A stretch of DNA of 11,171 nt from Vitreoscilla sp. GTDB taxonomy: Bacteria; Pseudomonadota; Gammaproteobacteria; Burkholderiales; Burkholderiaceae. Below the pieces are notes generated by a model, which saw nothing but the letters and a program-made list of their open reading frames with translations, ran no database searches and was not told the DNA's origin. Within the stretch, counting starts at the first letter, position 1, and each line of letters starts with the position of its first letter. Both the position numbers and the translations under genes were made by a program. The stretch covers positions 1 through 11,171 of the forward strand of contig JACMOG010000077.1 in the NCBI GenBank assembly GCA_014378125.1, given 5' to 3'. Shown one piece after another: positions 1 through 7,159 of this stretch.

Positions 1-410
1 CGCGGGGCGCGGTCGATCACGCACACGGTGCCGATGCGCTCGCCACCGGGCATCACGATGGGCGCGCCGGCGTAGAAGCGCACGTCGGGCTCGCCGGTGA
101 CGAACGGGTTGTCGCGGAAGCGCGGGTCGCTCGTGGCGTCGGGCACCTCGAACAGGGCGTCGTCGCGGATCGCGTGGTCGCAGAACGCCACGTCGCGCGA
201 GGTCTCGTTGGCGCCCGGCATGCCGAAGCTGGACTTGAACCATTGGCGGTGAGCATCCACCAGCGAGATGAGCGCGATCGGCACGCCGCACAGCTGCGCC
301 GCGGTGGCGGTGATGGTGTCGAAGGCCGACTCGGGCAGCGTGTCGAGCACGCCCAGCTCGCGCAGCGCGGCCAGGCGGCGCGCCTCCTCGGTGATGGCTG
401 GCAGCGTCAT
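1..410 (-). CDS. GAF-domain protein, N-terminal part (runs off left edge)
   Basis: The first 136 codons of a cytoplasmic protein with no signal peptide. It opens MTLPAITEEARRLAALRELG, followed by VLDTLPESAFDTI, a leader typical of GAF proteins that precede GGDEF, EAL or kinase domains. The GAF fold then shows the hallmarks QLCGVPIALISLVD, RQWFKSSFG, RDVAFCDHAI, a DPRFRDNPFV stretch, VRFYAGAPIV and IGTVCVIDR. The output domain lies outside the window, so function beyond small-molecule or redox sensing cannot be stated. The ATG at 408-410 overlaps the TGA (407-409) that ends the reading frame of the upstream binding-protein gene. This indicates a co-transcribed, probably translationally coupled unit with the diguanylate cyclase upstream. 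No clear Shine-Dalgarno precedes it (only a GTGGGG about 9 nt upstream), consistent with coupling. GAF assignment is firm; a diguanylate cyclase or kinase C-terminus is only a guess. Confidence 0.85.
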   Translation of the reverse strand, partial: MTLPAITEEARRLAALRELGVLDTLPESAFDTITATAAQLCGVPIALISLVDAHRQWFKSSFGMPGANETSRDVAFCDHAIRDDALFEVPDATSDPRFRDNPFVTGEPDVRFYAGAPIVMPGGERIGTVCVIDRAP

Positions 411-1327
411 CGCACGAGCCCCACGGCGGTGGCGTCGATGCGCTGCAGCGGCGCCGGGTCGATGGCGCGCAGGACGTCCACGCTCGGGCGGCCACCTCCG
501 GCGCGGCGCACGGCCCAGCGGGCCTGGCTCTGCGTCGTGGTCACGAGCGATTGGTCGAGCCGCACGCGCTAGTACTCGCTCTCCATCATCGCCGTCGCCT
601 GCGTCGGACCCACGTGCAGCCGATCCGCGAGCAGCGTGCTGGCCACGCCGGGCTCGGCCTGGATCGCGCGCTGCGCCCGCAGCAGCGCACGCAGCACGCG
701 CGCGACGTCGGCGTCGCGATGCGCCAGCGTCGGGCGGGCGGCGACGAGGTTGAAGTGCTGGGTGTAGACGCGCGGGCTGGCGAACACCACCGCGTCGCCG
801 GCCAGCGACAGCGCCGCCGTCCAGGCGATGGGCTCCCAGATCGCGATCGCGTCGAGCGCGTGGGCTTGCAGCGCGGCCACCAGCTTGTCGGGCGCCAGGC
901 CGATCACCTTCACGGTGGTGGGATCGATGTCGTTGAAGATGAGCCAGTTGTCGAGGAAGTACTGCGCCGAGCTGTCCGGCACGGTGCCCACGCGCTTGCC
1001 GCCCACCTGCGGCGCCTCCGCGATCTGCGCACTGCGGCGGGCCACCACCTTGATCTGGTGAGACGACGCGCTGATGGTGGCCACGATGGCCAGGTCGCGG
1101 CGCGCGGCGGCCTCGTCCTTGAAGAATCCCCTGGCCTCGGCCACGTAGACCGGCAGCGACACCGGCCCGGACGACACGGCCAACGCGAGCGTCGGCGCCT
1201 CAGCGCGCCGCGCGAACAGCGCCTGTGCCCCGGCCCACGCCAGCGTCCACGCGAGCGCCCACGCGCCGCCCACGAGCGCGCGGCGCGTGAGGCCCGCGCG
1301 CGACGAGAGCGTGGCCTGGGCGTTCAT
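407..1327 (-). pseudogene. NMT1/SsuA-like periplasmic binding protein, interrupted by in-frame amber and internally shortened
   Basis: Paralogue of the binding protein at 3708-4682. The ATG at 1325-1327 overlaps the diguanylate cyclase stop (ATGA). The N-terminus has a TRRAL twin-arginine-like stretch and a hydrophobic segment (residues about 17-36), so export is likely. Family motifs include PVSLPVYVAEARGFF, KRVGTVPDSSAQYFL, LDAIAIWEP and RVYTQHFNLV. Translation stops at a TAG at 569-571 after 252 residues. The same frame continues for 53 sense codons (RVRLDQSLVTTTQSQARWAV onward) to a TGA at 407-409. That tail aligns with RLSLDQALLTTMEGEVRWAQ near the end of the paralogue, and the amber falls on an aromatic position (Phe there), one base from a Tyr codon. 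In addition, about 37 residues of lobe 1 present in the paralogue are missing after GFFKDE. A decaying pseudogene is most likely. A sequencing error at the TAG, amber readthrough, or a shortened functional protein (569-1327) are alternatives. Confidence 0.8.
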
Positions 1328-3705
1328 GCGCCCCCCGGCTCGGCGAGAAGCACGTCGTCGACCATCACGCGCCAGGTGTTGCGCCCGGCGTTCTTGGCGG
1401 CGTACAAGGCCGCGTCGGCGCGGCCGATGAGGGCCTCGGCGGTGGCGCCGTCGGCCGTCAAGATCTCGCGCCGGAACGCCACGCCGATGCTGGTGGTGTG
1501 CGACAGTGCGCGGCCTTCCACCTCCAGCGGCCGGCCGACGTCGGCGACGATCTTGCGCGCCACGATCTGCGGCTCGTCGGCGTTGTTGACGCCTTCGTGG
1601 ATGATCACGAACTCGTCGCCGCCCAGGCGGGCCACGGTGTCGGTGATGCGCACGCTCTGCTGCAGCCGCCGCGCGAACGCCTTCAGCACCTCGTCGCCGG
1701 CCGCGTGGCCCAGGCTGTCGTTGATGCTCTTGAAGTGGTCGATGTCCAGGTACATCAGCGCCAAGCCCCTCATGGCGCGGCGCGCCCGCGACAGCGCCAG
1801 CGGCATCGTCTCGTTGAAGCTGTAGCGGTTGGCCAGGCCGGTGAGCACGTCGGAGCGCACCAGCAGGCTCAGCTGCCTTTCGACGTTCTTCAGCGCCGAC
1901 ACGTCGGTGGCCAGGCCGTAGAGGCCCGCCACGCGGCCGTCGGACTCGATGTCGGGGATGTACACGTAGTGCAGGATTCGGGTGACGTCGCCGGTGATGG
2001 ACTCGGCCTCGAACGTGACGCGCTTGCCGGTGAGTCCGGTTTCGATGCTCTCGCGCCGGCGCTCGTAGGCGATCGGGCGCAGGATGTCGCCGATGCGCTG
2101 GCCCAGCACGTCTTCGGCCGGCCGGCCCAGCCACTCGAGGCCGGTGCGGTTGACGAAGCGGTAGCGCTGCTCCGCGTCGAGGTAGGTGATGGCCACCGGC
2201 AGGTTGTCGGTGATGGCCCGCAGCTGGCCCTCCAGCTTCGCGCGCCGCGACTCGGCCTCCTTCAGCGCGGTGATGTCGAAGGTCATCAGGTAGAAGCCGC
2301 GCTGGGTGCCGCCATCGCTGTGGTCGGGGATCAGGTGGGCCTGGAAGTGCGCGGCGCGATCGGCGAACTCCACCTTGCCGTCCAGGCGCGAGCGCCGCCC
2401 CTGCAGCGCCTCGCGCACGAAGGGCTCGTGCTGCGCGTACACCGTCTCGCCGAGCGCGGTGCGCATGCTCAGGCCGGGGATGTCGGCGCGGCTGAGGCCC
2501 AGCGAGCGCAGCCCGGCGTCGTTGGCGTACAGGCAGGTCTGGTCCATGTCGAAGTAGCCCACCATCGCGGGGATCGCGTTGGTGAGGTCGGCCATGCGCT
2601 GCTCGCTGCGCGAGATATCGAGCTCGGCGGCGCGGCGCTCGGTGATGTCCACGCTGAGCGTGTAGCAGCCGCGCACGACGCCATTCGGGTCGACGTCGGG
2701 GATGTACTCGGACAGCAGGTGGCGATCGATGCCGTTGCGGCGCAGGCTGCGCGCCCACTGCACGCGCTCGCCGGTCAGGGCCTTGTCGAGATGGCCCTGC
2801 ATCGCCGCGTAGGCGCCCTCGCCCAGCACCTCGGCCACGTGGCGTCCCACGATGCTGAACGGGTCGTGGCCCAGCCACTCACGGTACTTCTCGTTGGCAA
2901 AGCGGTACTGATGCGCGGGATCGATGTAGCCCACCAGCGCGGGCAGGTTGTCGGTGATGTCGCGCAGCTGCTGCTCGGAGCGGTCGCGCTGCTGGTCGCT
3001 GTCCTGCAGCGCGGCGGTCATCGCGTCGAACTCGCGCGCCAGGTCGCCGAACTCGTCCTGCGTGGTGCTGCCCAGGCGGTAGCTCATGTCGCCGCGCCGG
3101 ATGGCGGCGGCCGCCCGGTCGAGACGCTGCATGGGCAGCAGCACGCGGCGCAACACCACCATGCCGCTGGCCAGCACCATCACCAGCATCACGCAGGGCA
3201 CCGAGAACGCGATCCACTTGAACTCGCTCTCGGCGGCGCGGCGCTGGGCCACCGAGGCCTGCAGCCACTGATAGGCGTAGTCGCTCATCGCCTGGGTGTT
3301 GGTGAGCAGCTGGTCGAGCAGGGCCTCCTTGCGGCGCACCGTGAAACTGTCGTCGGCGTCGGGCAGCTCCACGAGGCGCGAGAACAGCGCCGGCAGCGCC
3401 TGCGTGACATCGCGCAGCTCCGCCAGCGCGGGATTGGTGACCTCGCCGTGGTCGTCCGCCAGCGCCGCGGCAATGGTGGCATGGCGCAGGCGCCACTGCT
3501 CCGCCGCGCGCGGCTCGGCGTAGCGCGGGTACTCCCGCGTCAGGGCGAACAGCCCGGCCACTTCGTGCTCGGCGGTCTGCGCGCGGGCCTGCGCGTCGCC
3601 GGCGGCGTCTTCGCGACGGCCGGCCGCGAACACGATGGTCGCGGCCAGGATGCCGGTGCACACCGAGGCCGTGACGAACGCGAGGAGCTGGGTGCGGATG
3701 CGCAT
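1324..3705 (-). CDS. Membrane-bound HAMP-PAS-PAS-PAS-GGDEF diguanylate cyclase
   Basis: 793 residues; predicted to make cyclic di-GMP from two GTP at the inner membrane. Domains in order: transmembrane segment 6-28; helical periplasmic region 29-163 containing LTREY and RAAEQW, as in other helical sensor domains; transmembrane segment 164-186; HAMP about 187-240; three PAS domains (about 243-357, 365-482, 492-607), each opening with a variant of ITDNLPALVGYID; GGDEF 613-780. The signature GGDEF is intact (695-699), as are the metal/nucleotide residues in LDIDHFKSIND (Asp654, Asn662). The inhibitory I-site RITD (686-689) lies five residues before the motif, so product inhibition is expected. 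There is no EAL domain. The ATG at 3703-3705 lies 2 nt after the upstream binding-protein stop (TAGCGATG) and lacks its own Shine-Dalgarno, implying coupling. Flanking binding proteins suggest a periplasmic ligand is relayed to the cyclase; this is inference. Confidence 0.93.
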   Translation of the reverse strand: MRIRTQLLAFVTASVCTGILAATIVFAAGRREDAAGDAQARAQTAEHEVAGLFALTREYPRYAEPRAAEQWRLRHATIAAALADDHGEVTNPALAELRDVTQALPALFSRLVELPDADDSFTVRRKEALLDQLLTNTQAMSDYAYQWLQASVAQRRAAESEFKWIAFSVPCVMLVMVLASGMVVLRRVLLPMQRLDRAAAAIRRGDMSYRLGSTTQDEFGDLAREFDAMTAALQDSDQQRDRSEQQLRDITDNLPALVGYIDPAHQYRFANEKYREWLGHDPFSIVGRHVAEVLGEGAYAAMQGHLDKALTGERVQWARSLRRNGIDRHLLSEYIPDVDPNGVVRGCYTLSVDITERRAAELDISRSEQRMADLTNAIPAMVGYFDMDQTCLYANDAGLRSLGLSRADIPGLSMRTALGETVYAQHEPFVREALQGRRSRLDGKVEFADRAAHFQAHLIPDHSDGGTQRGFYLMTFDITALKEAESRRAKLEGQLRAITDNLPVAITYLDAEQRYRFVNRTGLEWLGRPAEDVLGQRIGDILRPIAYERRRESIETGLTGKRVTFEAESITGDVTRILHYVYIPDIESDGRVAGLYGLATDVSALKNVERQLSLLVRSDVLTGLANRYSFNETMPLALSRARRAMRGLALMYLDIDHFKSINDSLGHAAGDEVLKAFARRLQQSVRITDTVARLGGDEFVIIHEGVNNADEPQIVARKIVADVGRPLEVEGRALSHTTSIGVAFRREILTADGATAEALIGRADAALYAAKNAGRNTWRVMVDDVLLAEPGGA

Positions 3706-3707
3706 CG

Positions 3708-4682
3708 CTAGCCGCCGGTTCCGACCGCGCCCGGACGAACCGCGCGCAGCGGGCCCGGGTGGATCAGCGTCAGCACGTTGGGACGCGCGCCCCCGGCCAC
3801 GTGGCCTTCGCGCTGCGCCCAGCGCACCTCGCCCTCCATCGTGGTCAGGAGCGCCTGGTCGAGCGACAGCCGGAAGCCCAGCCCGCCCCACACCCAGTCG
3901 ACGAAGTGCTGGTCGAGCTTGACTTGCTCGCGCAGGATCGCCTGCGCCTCGGCCGGGTGCGCCTGGATGAACACCTCGGCGCGATCCACGGCGCGCAGCA
4001 GGCGCACCAGCGCGTCGTCGCGGGCGGCGAACAGCGCGCGGCGTCCAACCAGGTCGTAGCTCTCGATGTACCCGCCGCTCAGCGGCAGGCGCACGCCCAC
4101 GGCGTCGACGCCATGCAGCGCGGCGTAGCCGAAGGGCTCCCACACGGCCAGGCCGTCGATGCGGCCCGACGCCAGCGCGGCCACGGTGTCTTCGGCCTGC
4201 ATCGGCACCAATGTCACCCCGTGCGGGTCGACGCCCACGTTGAGCAGGTGGGTCTCCAGCAGGTATTGCGACGCGGTGCCGGCGATCACGCCCACCTTGC
4301 GACCGGCCAGTTGCTCGCTGCGGGTGATGCCGCTCGCCTTGCGGGCGATCAGCTTCAGGTTGTCGGTGGCGTGAGCCACCGTGGCCAGGATGGCCACGTC
4401 GGCGTGCGCGAAGGCCTGCAGCACCACGGGCATCTCGGACGTCGTGGGGAGGCCGGCTTTGCCGCCCAGCACCGGGCGCAGGCAGCGCGTCCCGCCGATG
4501 CAGTCGGTGATGGCCACCTCCAGGTGTTCGTCGGCGAAGAAGCCCCGCTGCTGGGCCACGTAGAGCGGCAGCGACACCGGCGCCCGCGACGCCGCGATGC
4601 GCAGCGGCTCGGCCGCGGCGGCGGTGGGCGCCAGCCAGGCGAGCGCCGCGAGCGCCAGCGCGAAGGAGGAGGAACGGGCCAT
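3708..4682 (-). CDS. Periplasmic NMT1/SsuA-like substrate-binding protein (orphan)
   Basis: 324 residues, normal length for the nitrate/sulfonate/taurine-type binding-protein superfamily. A Sec signal peptide covers residues 1-24 (hydrophobic LALAALAWLAP, then TAAAA). Family marks: PVSLPLYVAQQRGFF (36-49), LPTTSEMPVVLQAF (78-91), NLKLIARK (108-115), the second-lobe opening GRKVGVIAGTASQYLL, and IDGLAVWEPFGYAAL (175-189). Cys61 and Cys67 (CIGGTRC) could form a disulfide. The C-terminal LDQALLTTMEGEVRW (274-288) is typical of the group. The ligand cannot be deduced. No permease or ATPase gene adjoins it; the next gene, 2 nt on, is a membrane diguanylate cyclase, so a sensory role presenting a bound ligand to that sensor is plausible. 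Start: ATG 4680-4682 with a weak AGAGA 3 nt upstream. The 155 bp upstream show no convincing promoter. The family call is firm; the sensory role is inferred. Confidence 0.9.
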   Translation of the reverse strand: MARSSSFALALAALAWLAPTAAAAEPLRIAASRAPVSLPLYVAQQRGFFADEHLEVAITDCIGGTRCLRPVLGGKAGLPTTSEMPVVLQAFAHADVAILATVAHATDNLKLIARKASGITRSEQLAGRKVGVIAGTASQYLLETHLLNVGVDPHGVTLVPMQAEDTVAALASGRIDGLAVWEPFGYAALHGVDAVGVRLPLSGGYIESYDLVGRRALFAARDDALVRLLRAVDRAEVFIQAHPAEAQAILREQVKLDQHFVDWVWGGLGFRLSLDQALLTTMEGEVRWAQREGHVAGGARPNVLTLIHPGPLRAVRPGAVGTGG

Positions 4683-4837
4683 GGGTCTCTTGGTTTATCG
4701 AATCGGCGAACCTGGCCCCACGCCATGCGGGCCACGACCACCGTCACTCGCGAGCATCCCGTATCCGGAGCCGCGGCGATAGCGCGAAAAGACGAGCAAA
4801 GGGGCTTCATGTCGCCCCGCCGGGCCCTGGAACGGGC

Positions 4838-5485
4838 CTAGTTCTGGGACGAATGGGCCACGTGCAGCGATTCCACCCGGCCCGCGCGAAGCTCGAGCAC
4901 GGTCGAGCTGACCATCGCGAGGTTGCCCGTCTGGCCCTGGAACAGGCTGGAAAAGATGGGGCCAGTCTTGGGCGGGATGCCCAGCGCCTTGCGCAGGTCG
5001 GCGCTGATGCCGCCCAGCCAGAGGCCGTCGTCGAAGCGCACGGGCTTGAAGCGCGCGGGCAACTCGGGGCATTGGGGCGTGGGCGCGGCGCCGGCCGGCA
5101 GGTCGGCGGCGACGACGGCGTCGATGCGCCCGCGCGCCAGCTCGCTGGAGGTGAGCCAGAGTCGCTGCGCGGGCGCGGCGTCGGTCAGGGTGTAGCAGAG
5201 CCAGTCGAGTGCGTCGGTGCCCTTGCCCTGGTGGCGCTGGCTGGCGCCCACGCCGATGGCCTGCTGGGTGGCGGCCAGCGAAGAGCCGTCCAGCGTCACC
5301 CGCAGGCTGCCCATCAGCAGCGGGCGCACCGGGTCGACGGCCAGCGTGACGGGCGAGTCCTTGACCACGGGCCAGGGCGGAGGCGCCACGGGCGGGTCGG
5401 CGGCAAGCGAGGCGCCGTGCCAGGCGGCGGACGCGGCGCCCGACAGTGCCAGAGCGATCAGCCGTTGCTTCGAGCGGATCTGCAT
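4838..5485 (-). CDS. Small secreted protein of unknown function
   Basis: 215 residues; I do not recognise the family. A classic Sec signal peptide is visible: MQIRSKQ, then the hydrophobic stretch LIALALSGAASA, with likely cleavage near SLAAD (residues 26-30). The mature part is about 185 residues, without further membrane segments, and contains two cysteines (Cys97 in WLCYTL, Cys139 in PQCPEL) that could pair in the periplasm. Pieces such as RPLLMGSLRVTLDGSSLAAT and LWLTSSELARGRIDAVVAA look like a compact alpha/beta domain. The near-C-terminal IFSSLFQGQTGNLAMVSSTVLELRAG is tentatively one too, but I can name no motif. Start: ATG 5483-5485 places the signal peptide at the very N-terminus; an upstream in-frame start at 5605 would bury it behind about 40 polar residues. 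A GGAG lies 12 nt before the ATG, rather far. It reads in the same direction as the binding-protein/cyclase cluster but is separated by 155 bp, so membership of that operon is uncertain. Confidence 0.75.
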   Translation of the reverse strand: MQIRSKQRLIALALSGAASAAWHGASLAADPPVAPPPWPVVKDSPVTLAVDPVRPLLMGSLRVTLDGSSLAATQQAIGVGASQRHQGKGTDALDWLCYTLTDAAPAQRLWLTSSELARGRIDAVVAADLPAGAAPTPQCPELPARFKPVRFDDGLWLGGISADLRKALGIPPKTGPIFSSLFQGQTGNLAMVSSTVLELRAGRVESLHVAHSSQN

Positions 5486-5520
5486 GTTTGAAGAGGTCTC
5501 CGAAATCGTTCGTGTGTCGC

Positions 5521-5564
5521 GGACGCCTCTGCGTGCGTCCGGTGCCGCGTCTTCTGCGGCACTG
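5521..5564 (-). promoter_or_regulatory. Two tandem hairpins in leader region of the secreted-protein gene
   Basis: Two back-to-back inverted repeats. Arms 5521-5526 and 5535-5540 (GGACGC/GCGTCC, 6 bp, 8-nt loop) are followed directly by arms 5542-5548 and 5556-5562 (GTGCCGC/GCGGCAC, 7 bp perfect, loop GTCTTCT). They lie 36-79 nt upstream of the minus-strand ATG at 5485. If transcribed they would form a structured 5' leader. No T-tract follows on either strand, so a simple terminator is unlikely. I match it to no known riboswitch. The function (leader structure or operator) is unknown. Confidence 0.4.
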
Positions 5565-5598
5565 TCGCGTAGTCTCACACGGAAGAGCGACAGCCGTC

Positions 5599-5625
5599 TT
5601 GGCATTAGCCGCCAACCCCGTTGGC
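5599..5625. promoter_or_regulatory. Overlapping inverted repeats (TTGGC/GCCAA) in divergent spacer
   Basis: TTGGC at 5599-5603 pairs with GCCAA at 5611-5615 across 7 nt. GCCAAC at 5611-5616 pairs in turn with GTTGGC at 5620-5625 across only 3 nt. Three alternating half-sites in 27 bp between divergent genes resemble a regulator-binding cluster. The 3-nt spacing of the second pair also permits a small hairpin. The regulator is unknown; no regulator gene is visible nearby. Confidence 0.35.
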
Positions 5626-5723
5626 CCGGCGAGCCATTCCGCGGAGATTTCGCACGTTCCAGGCATGTACCTTCCCGGTGATACGTTAGAGAGCCTCACC
5701 TGGATGAGGGGTCGGCGCCGGTT

Positions 5724-5732
5724 TGGTAGATT
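5724..5732 (+). promoter_or_regulatory. Possible extended -10 element for the CoA-transferase operon
   Basis: TGGTAGATT fits the extended -10 pattern TGnTAnnnT, with the hexamer TAGATT ending 29 nt before the ATG at 5762. No acceptable -35 box is found about 17 bp upstream. A small inverted repeat (CCTCA 5694-5698, TGAGG 5705-5709) sits just upstream and could be an operator. The same TGGTAGA string occurs before the dehydrogenase gene. Confidence 0.3.
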
Positions 5733-5761
5733 CCCGTGCTTACTCGACAAAGACTGAGACG

Positions 5762-6460
5762 ATGATCGACAAGATCGTTGAAAGCGCTGCCGCCGCCCTG
5801 GCGGACGTCCAGGACGGCGCCACCGTGATGATCGGCGGCTTCGGCACCGCCGGCTTGCCCGACGAGCTGATCGCCGCGCTGATGGACCAGGGCGCGCGCG
5901 ACCTCGTCGTGGTCAACAACAACGCGGGCAACGGCGACACCGGCGTGGCCGCCGTGCTGGGCGCCGGCCGCGTGCGCAAGATCACCTGCAGCTACCCGCG
6001 CCAGGTCGACTCCTGGCACTTCGACCGCTTGTACCGCGAGGGCAAGATCGAGCTGGAGCTGGTGCCGCAGGGCAACCTGGCCGAGCGCATCCGCGCCGCC
6101 GGCGCCGGCAACGGCGCGTTCTTCACGCCCACCGGCTACGGCACGATCCTGGCCGAGGGCAAGGAAACCCGCGAGTTCGACGGCAAGATGCAGGTGCTCG
6201 AGACCGCGATCCACGCCGACGTCGCCCTGATCAAGGCCGAACGCGGCGACCGCTGGGGCAATCTCACCTATCGCATGACCGCGCGCAACTTCGGCCCCGT
6301 CATGGCGATGGCCGCCAAGTGCACCATCGCCACGGTGCACGAGGTGGTGGAGCCCGGCGCGCTCGATCCCGAATCCGTGGTCACGCAGGGGCTGTTCGTG
6401 CAGCGCGTGGTTTCCATCTCGCGCACCGTCACCCGCGGCGCCGGCTTCAAGACCGCCTGA
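5762..6460 (+). CDS. pcaI: 3-oxoacid (3-oxoadipate/acetoacetate) CoA-transferase, subunit A
   Basis: 232 residues, normal length for the alpha subunit of class I CoA-transferases, which move CoA from succinyl-CoA to a 3-oxoacid in the cytosol. The CoA-transferase signature 1 is present as DGATVMIGGFGTAGLP (18-33). NNNAGNGDTGVAAVL, SYPRQVDSWHFD, VPQGNLAERIRAAGAG, FFTPTGYGT and ALIKAERGDRWGNLTYR closely follow PcaI of the beta-ketoadipate pathway as I remember it. Start: ATG 5762-5764 with a GAG-containing TGAGAC just upstream. An in-frame TTG at 5723 would place the putative -10 inside the gene. Subunit B begins 2 nt after the stop. Because a 3-hydroxybutyrate dehydrogenase follows, acetoacetate may be the real substrate, as in the Sco/Oxct enzymes; sequence alone does not settle this. 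The symbol reflects sequence resemblance only. Confidence 0.9.
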   Translation: MIDKIVESAAAALADVQDGATVMIGGFGTAGLPDELIAALMDQGARDLVVVNNNAGNGDTGVAAVLGAGRVRKITCSYPRQVDSWHFDRLYREGKIELELVPQGNLAERIRAAGAGNGAFFTPTGYGTILAEGKETREFDGKMQVLETAIHADVALIKAERGDRWGNLTYRMTARNFGPVMAMAAKCTIATVHEVVEPGALDPESVVTQGLFVQRVVSISRTVTRGAGFKTA

Positions 6461-6462
6461 CC

Positions 6463-7116
6463 ATGACTGAAACGACCAAGCTCCCCCGCTGGACCCGCGA
6501 CCAGATGGCCGCCCGCGTGGGCCGCGACATCCAGGACGGCGACGTCGTCAACCTCGGCATCGGCCTGCCCACGCTGATCGCCAACCACCTGCCGGCCGGT
6601 CGCGAGGTGATCCTGCAAAGCGAGAACGGCATCCTGGGCATGGGCCCGGCCCCGGCCCCCGGCGCGGAAGACTTCGACCTGACCAATGCCGGCAAGCAGC
6701 CGGTGACGTTGCTGACGGGCGGCTCGTTCTTCCAGAGCGCGGAAAGCTTCGCGATGATGCGCGGCGGGCACCTCGACATCTGCGTGCTGGGCGCGTTCCA
6801 GGTGTCGGCGCGCGGCGACCTGGCCAACTGGCACACCGGCGCCGAGGGCGCGATTCCCGCCGTCGGCGGCGCGATGGACCTGGCCATCGGCGCCAGGCGC
6901 ACCTTCGTGATGATGGAGCACCTCACCAAGAGCGGCGAGAGCAAGCTGGTGGAGAGCTGCACCTATCCGCTCACCGGCCTGGCCTGCGTCAGCCGCGTCT
7001 ACACCGACCTGGCCGTGATCGATGTCGGCCCGGACGGCGCTCGCCTGGTGGACATGGTCGATGGCCTCGCGTTCGACCAGCTGCAGGCCGTGACGGCCAT
7101 CGCGCTGGCGCGCTGA
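6463..7116 (+). CDS. pcaJ: 3-oxoacid (3-oxoadipate/acetoacetate) CoA-transferase, subunit B
   Basis: 217 residues, the usual size of the beta subunit, which carries the catalytic glutamate. The signature LQSENGILG is present, with Glu54 expected to form the glutamyl-CoA thioester intermediate. NLGIGLPTLIANHLPAG, MGPAPAPGAEDFDLTNAGKQ, SFAMMRGGHLDICVLGAFQV, DLANWHTGAEGAIPAVGGAM and ESCTYPLTGLACVSRVYTDL match the PcaJ type throughout. Start: ATG 6463-6465, 2 nt after the subunit A stop (TGACCATG) and without a clear Shine-Dalgarno, so translation is probably coupled to subunit A, as expected for an obligate heteromer. The reaction is succinyl-CoA plus 3-oxoacid to succinate plus 3-oxoacyl-CoA. 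An 81-bp gap with a putative promoter separates it from the dehydrogenase gene. Confidence 0.92.
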   Translation: MTETTKLPRWTRDQMAARVGRDIQDGDVVNLGIGLPTLIANHLPAGREVILQSENGILGMGPAPAPGAEDFDLTNAGKQPVTLLTGGSFFQSAESFAMMRGGHLDICVLGAFQVSARGDLANWHTGAEGAIPAVGGAMDLAIGARRTFVMMEHLTKSGESKLVESCTYPLTGLACVSRVYTDLAVIDVGPDGARLVDMVDGLAFDQLQAVTAIALAR

Positions 7117-7159
7117 CCCGAGAAAAGTTGCGTGGCGTCTCCGCGGGGCGGCCGCGGTC

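Noticed and set aside
551..1825. 424-codon plus-strand open frame
   Set aside because: Arg/His-rich translation with no recognisable motif, antisense to the second binding-protein gene and the end of the cyclase gene.
1498..3711. 737-codon plus-strand open frame opposite the diguanylate cyclase
   Set aside because: Its translation is low-complexity His/Gln/Val/Ala-rich without domains. It mirrors the real minus-strand gene, which has full HAMP/PAS/GGDEF motifs. High GC makes long antisense frames common.
4683..4837. Promoter or terminator in the gap before the first binding protein
   Set aside because: Several TAT- or GATAAA-like strings exist, but none has a partner at proper spacing, and there is no stable hairpin with a T-tract.
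5486..5605. 40-residue upstream extension of the secreted-protein gene
   Set aside because: It would place a polar, arginine-rich stretch before a clear signal peptide and read through the tandem hairpins.
5723..5761. TTG start 13 codons upstream of CoA-transferase subunit A
   Set aside because: The ATG at 5762 matches the usual family N-terminus (MIDKIVESAA), and the extension overlaps the putative -10 element.
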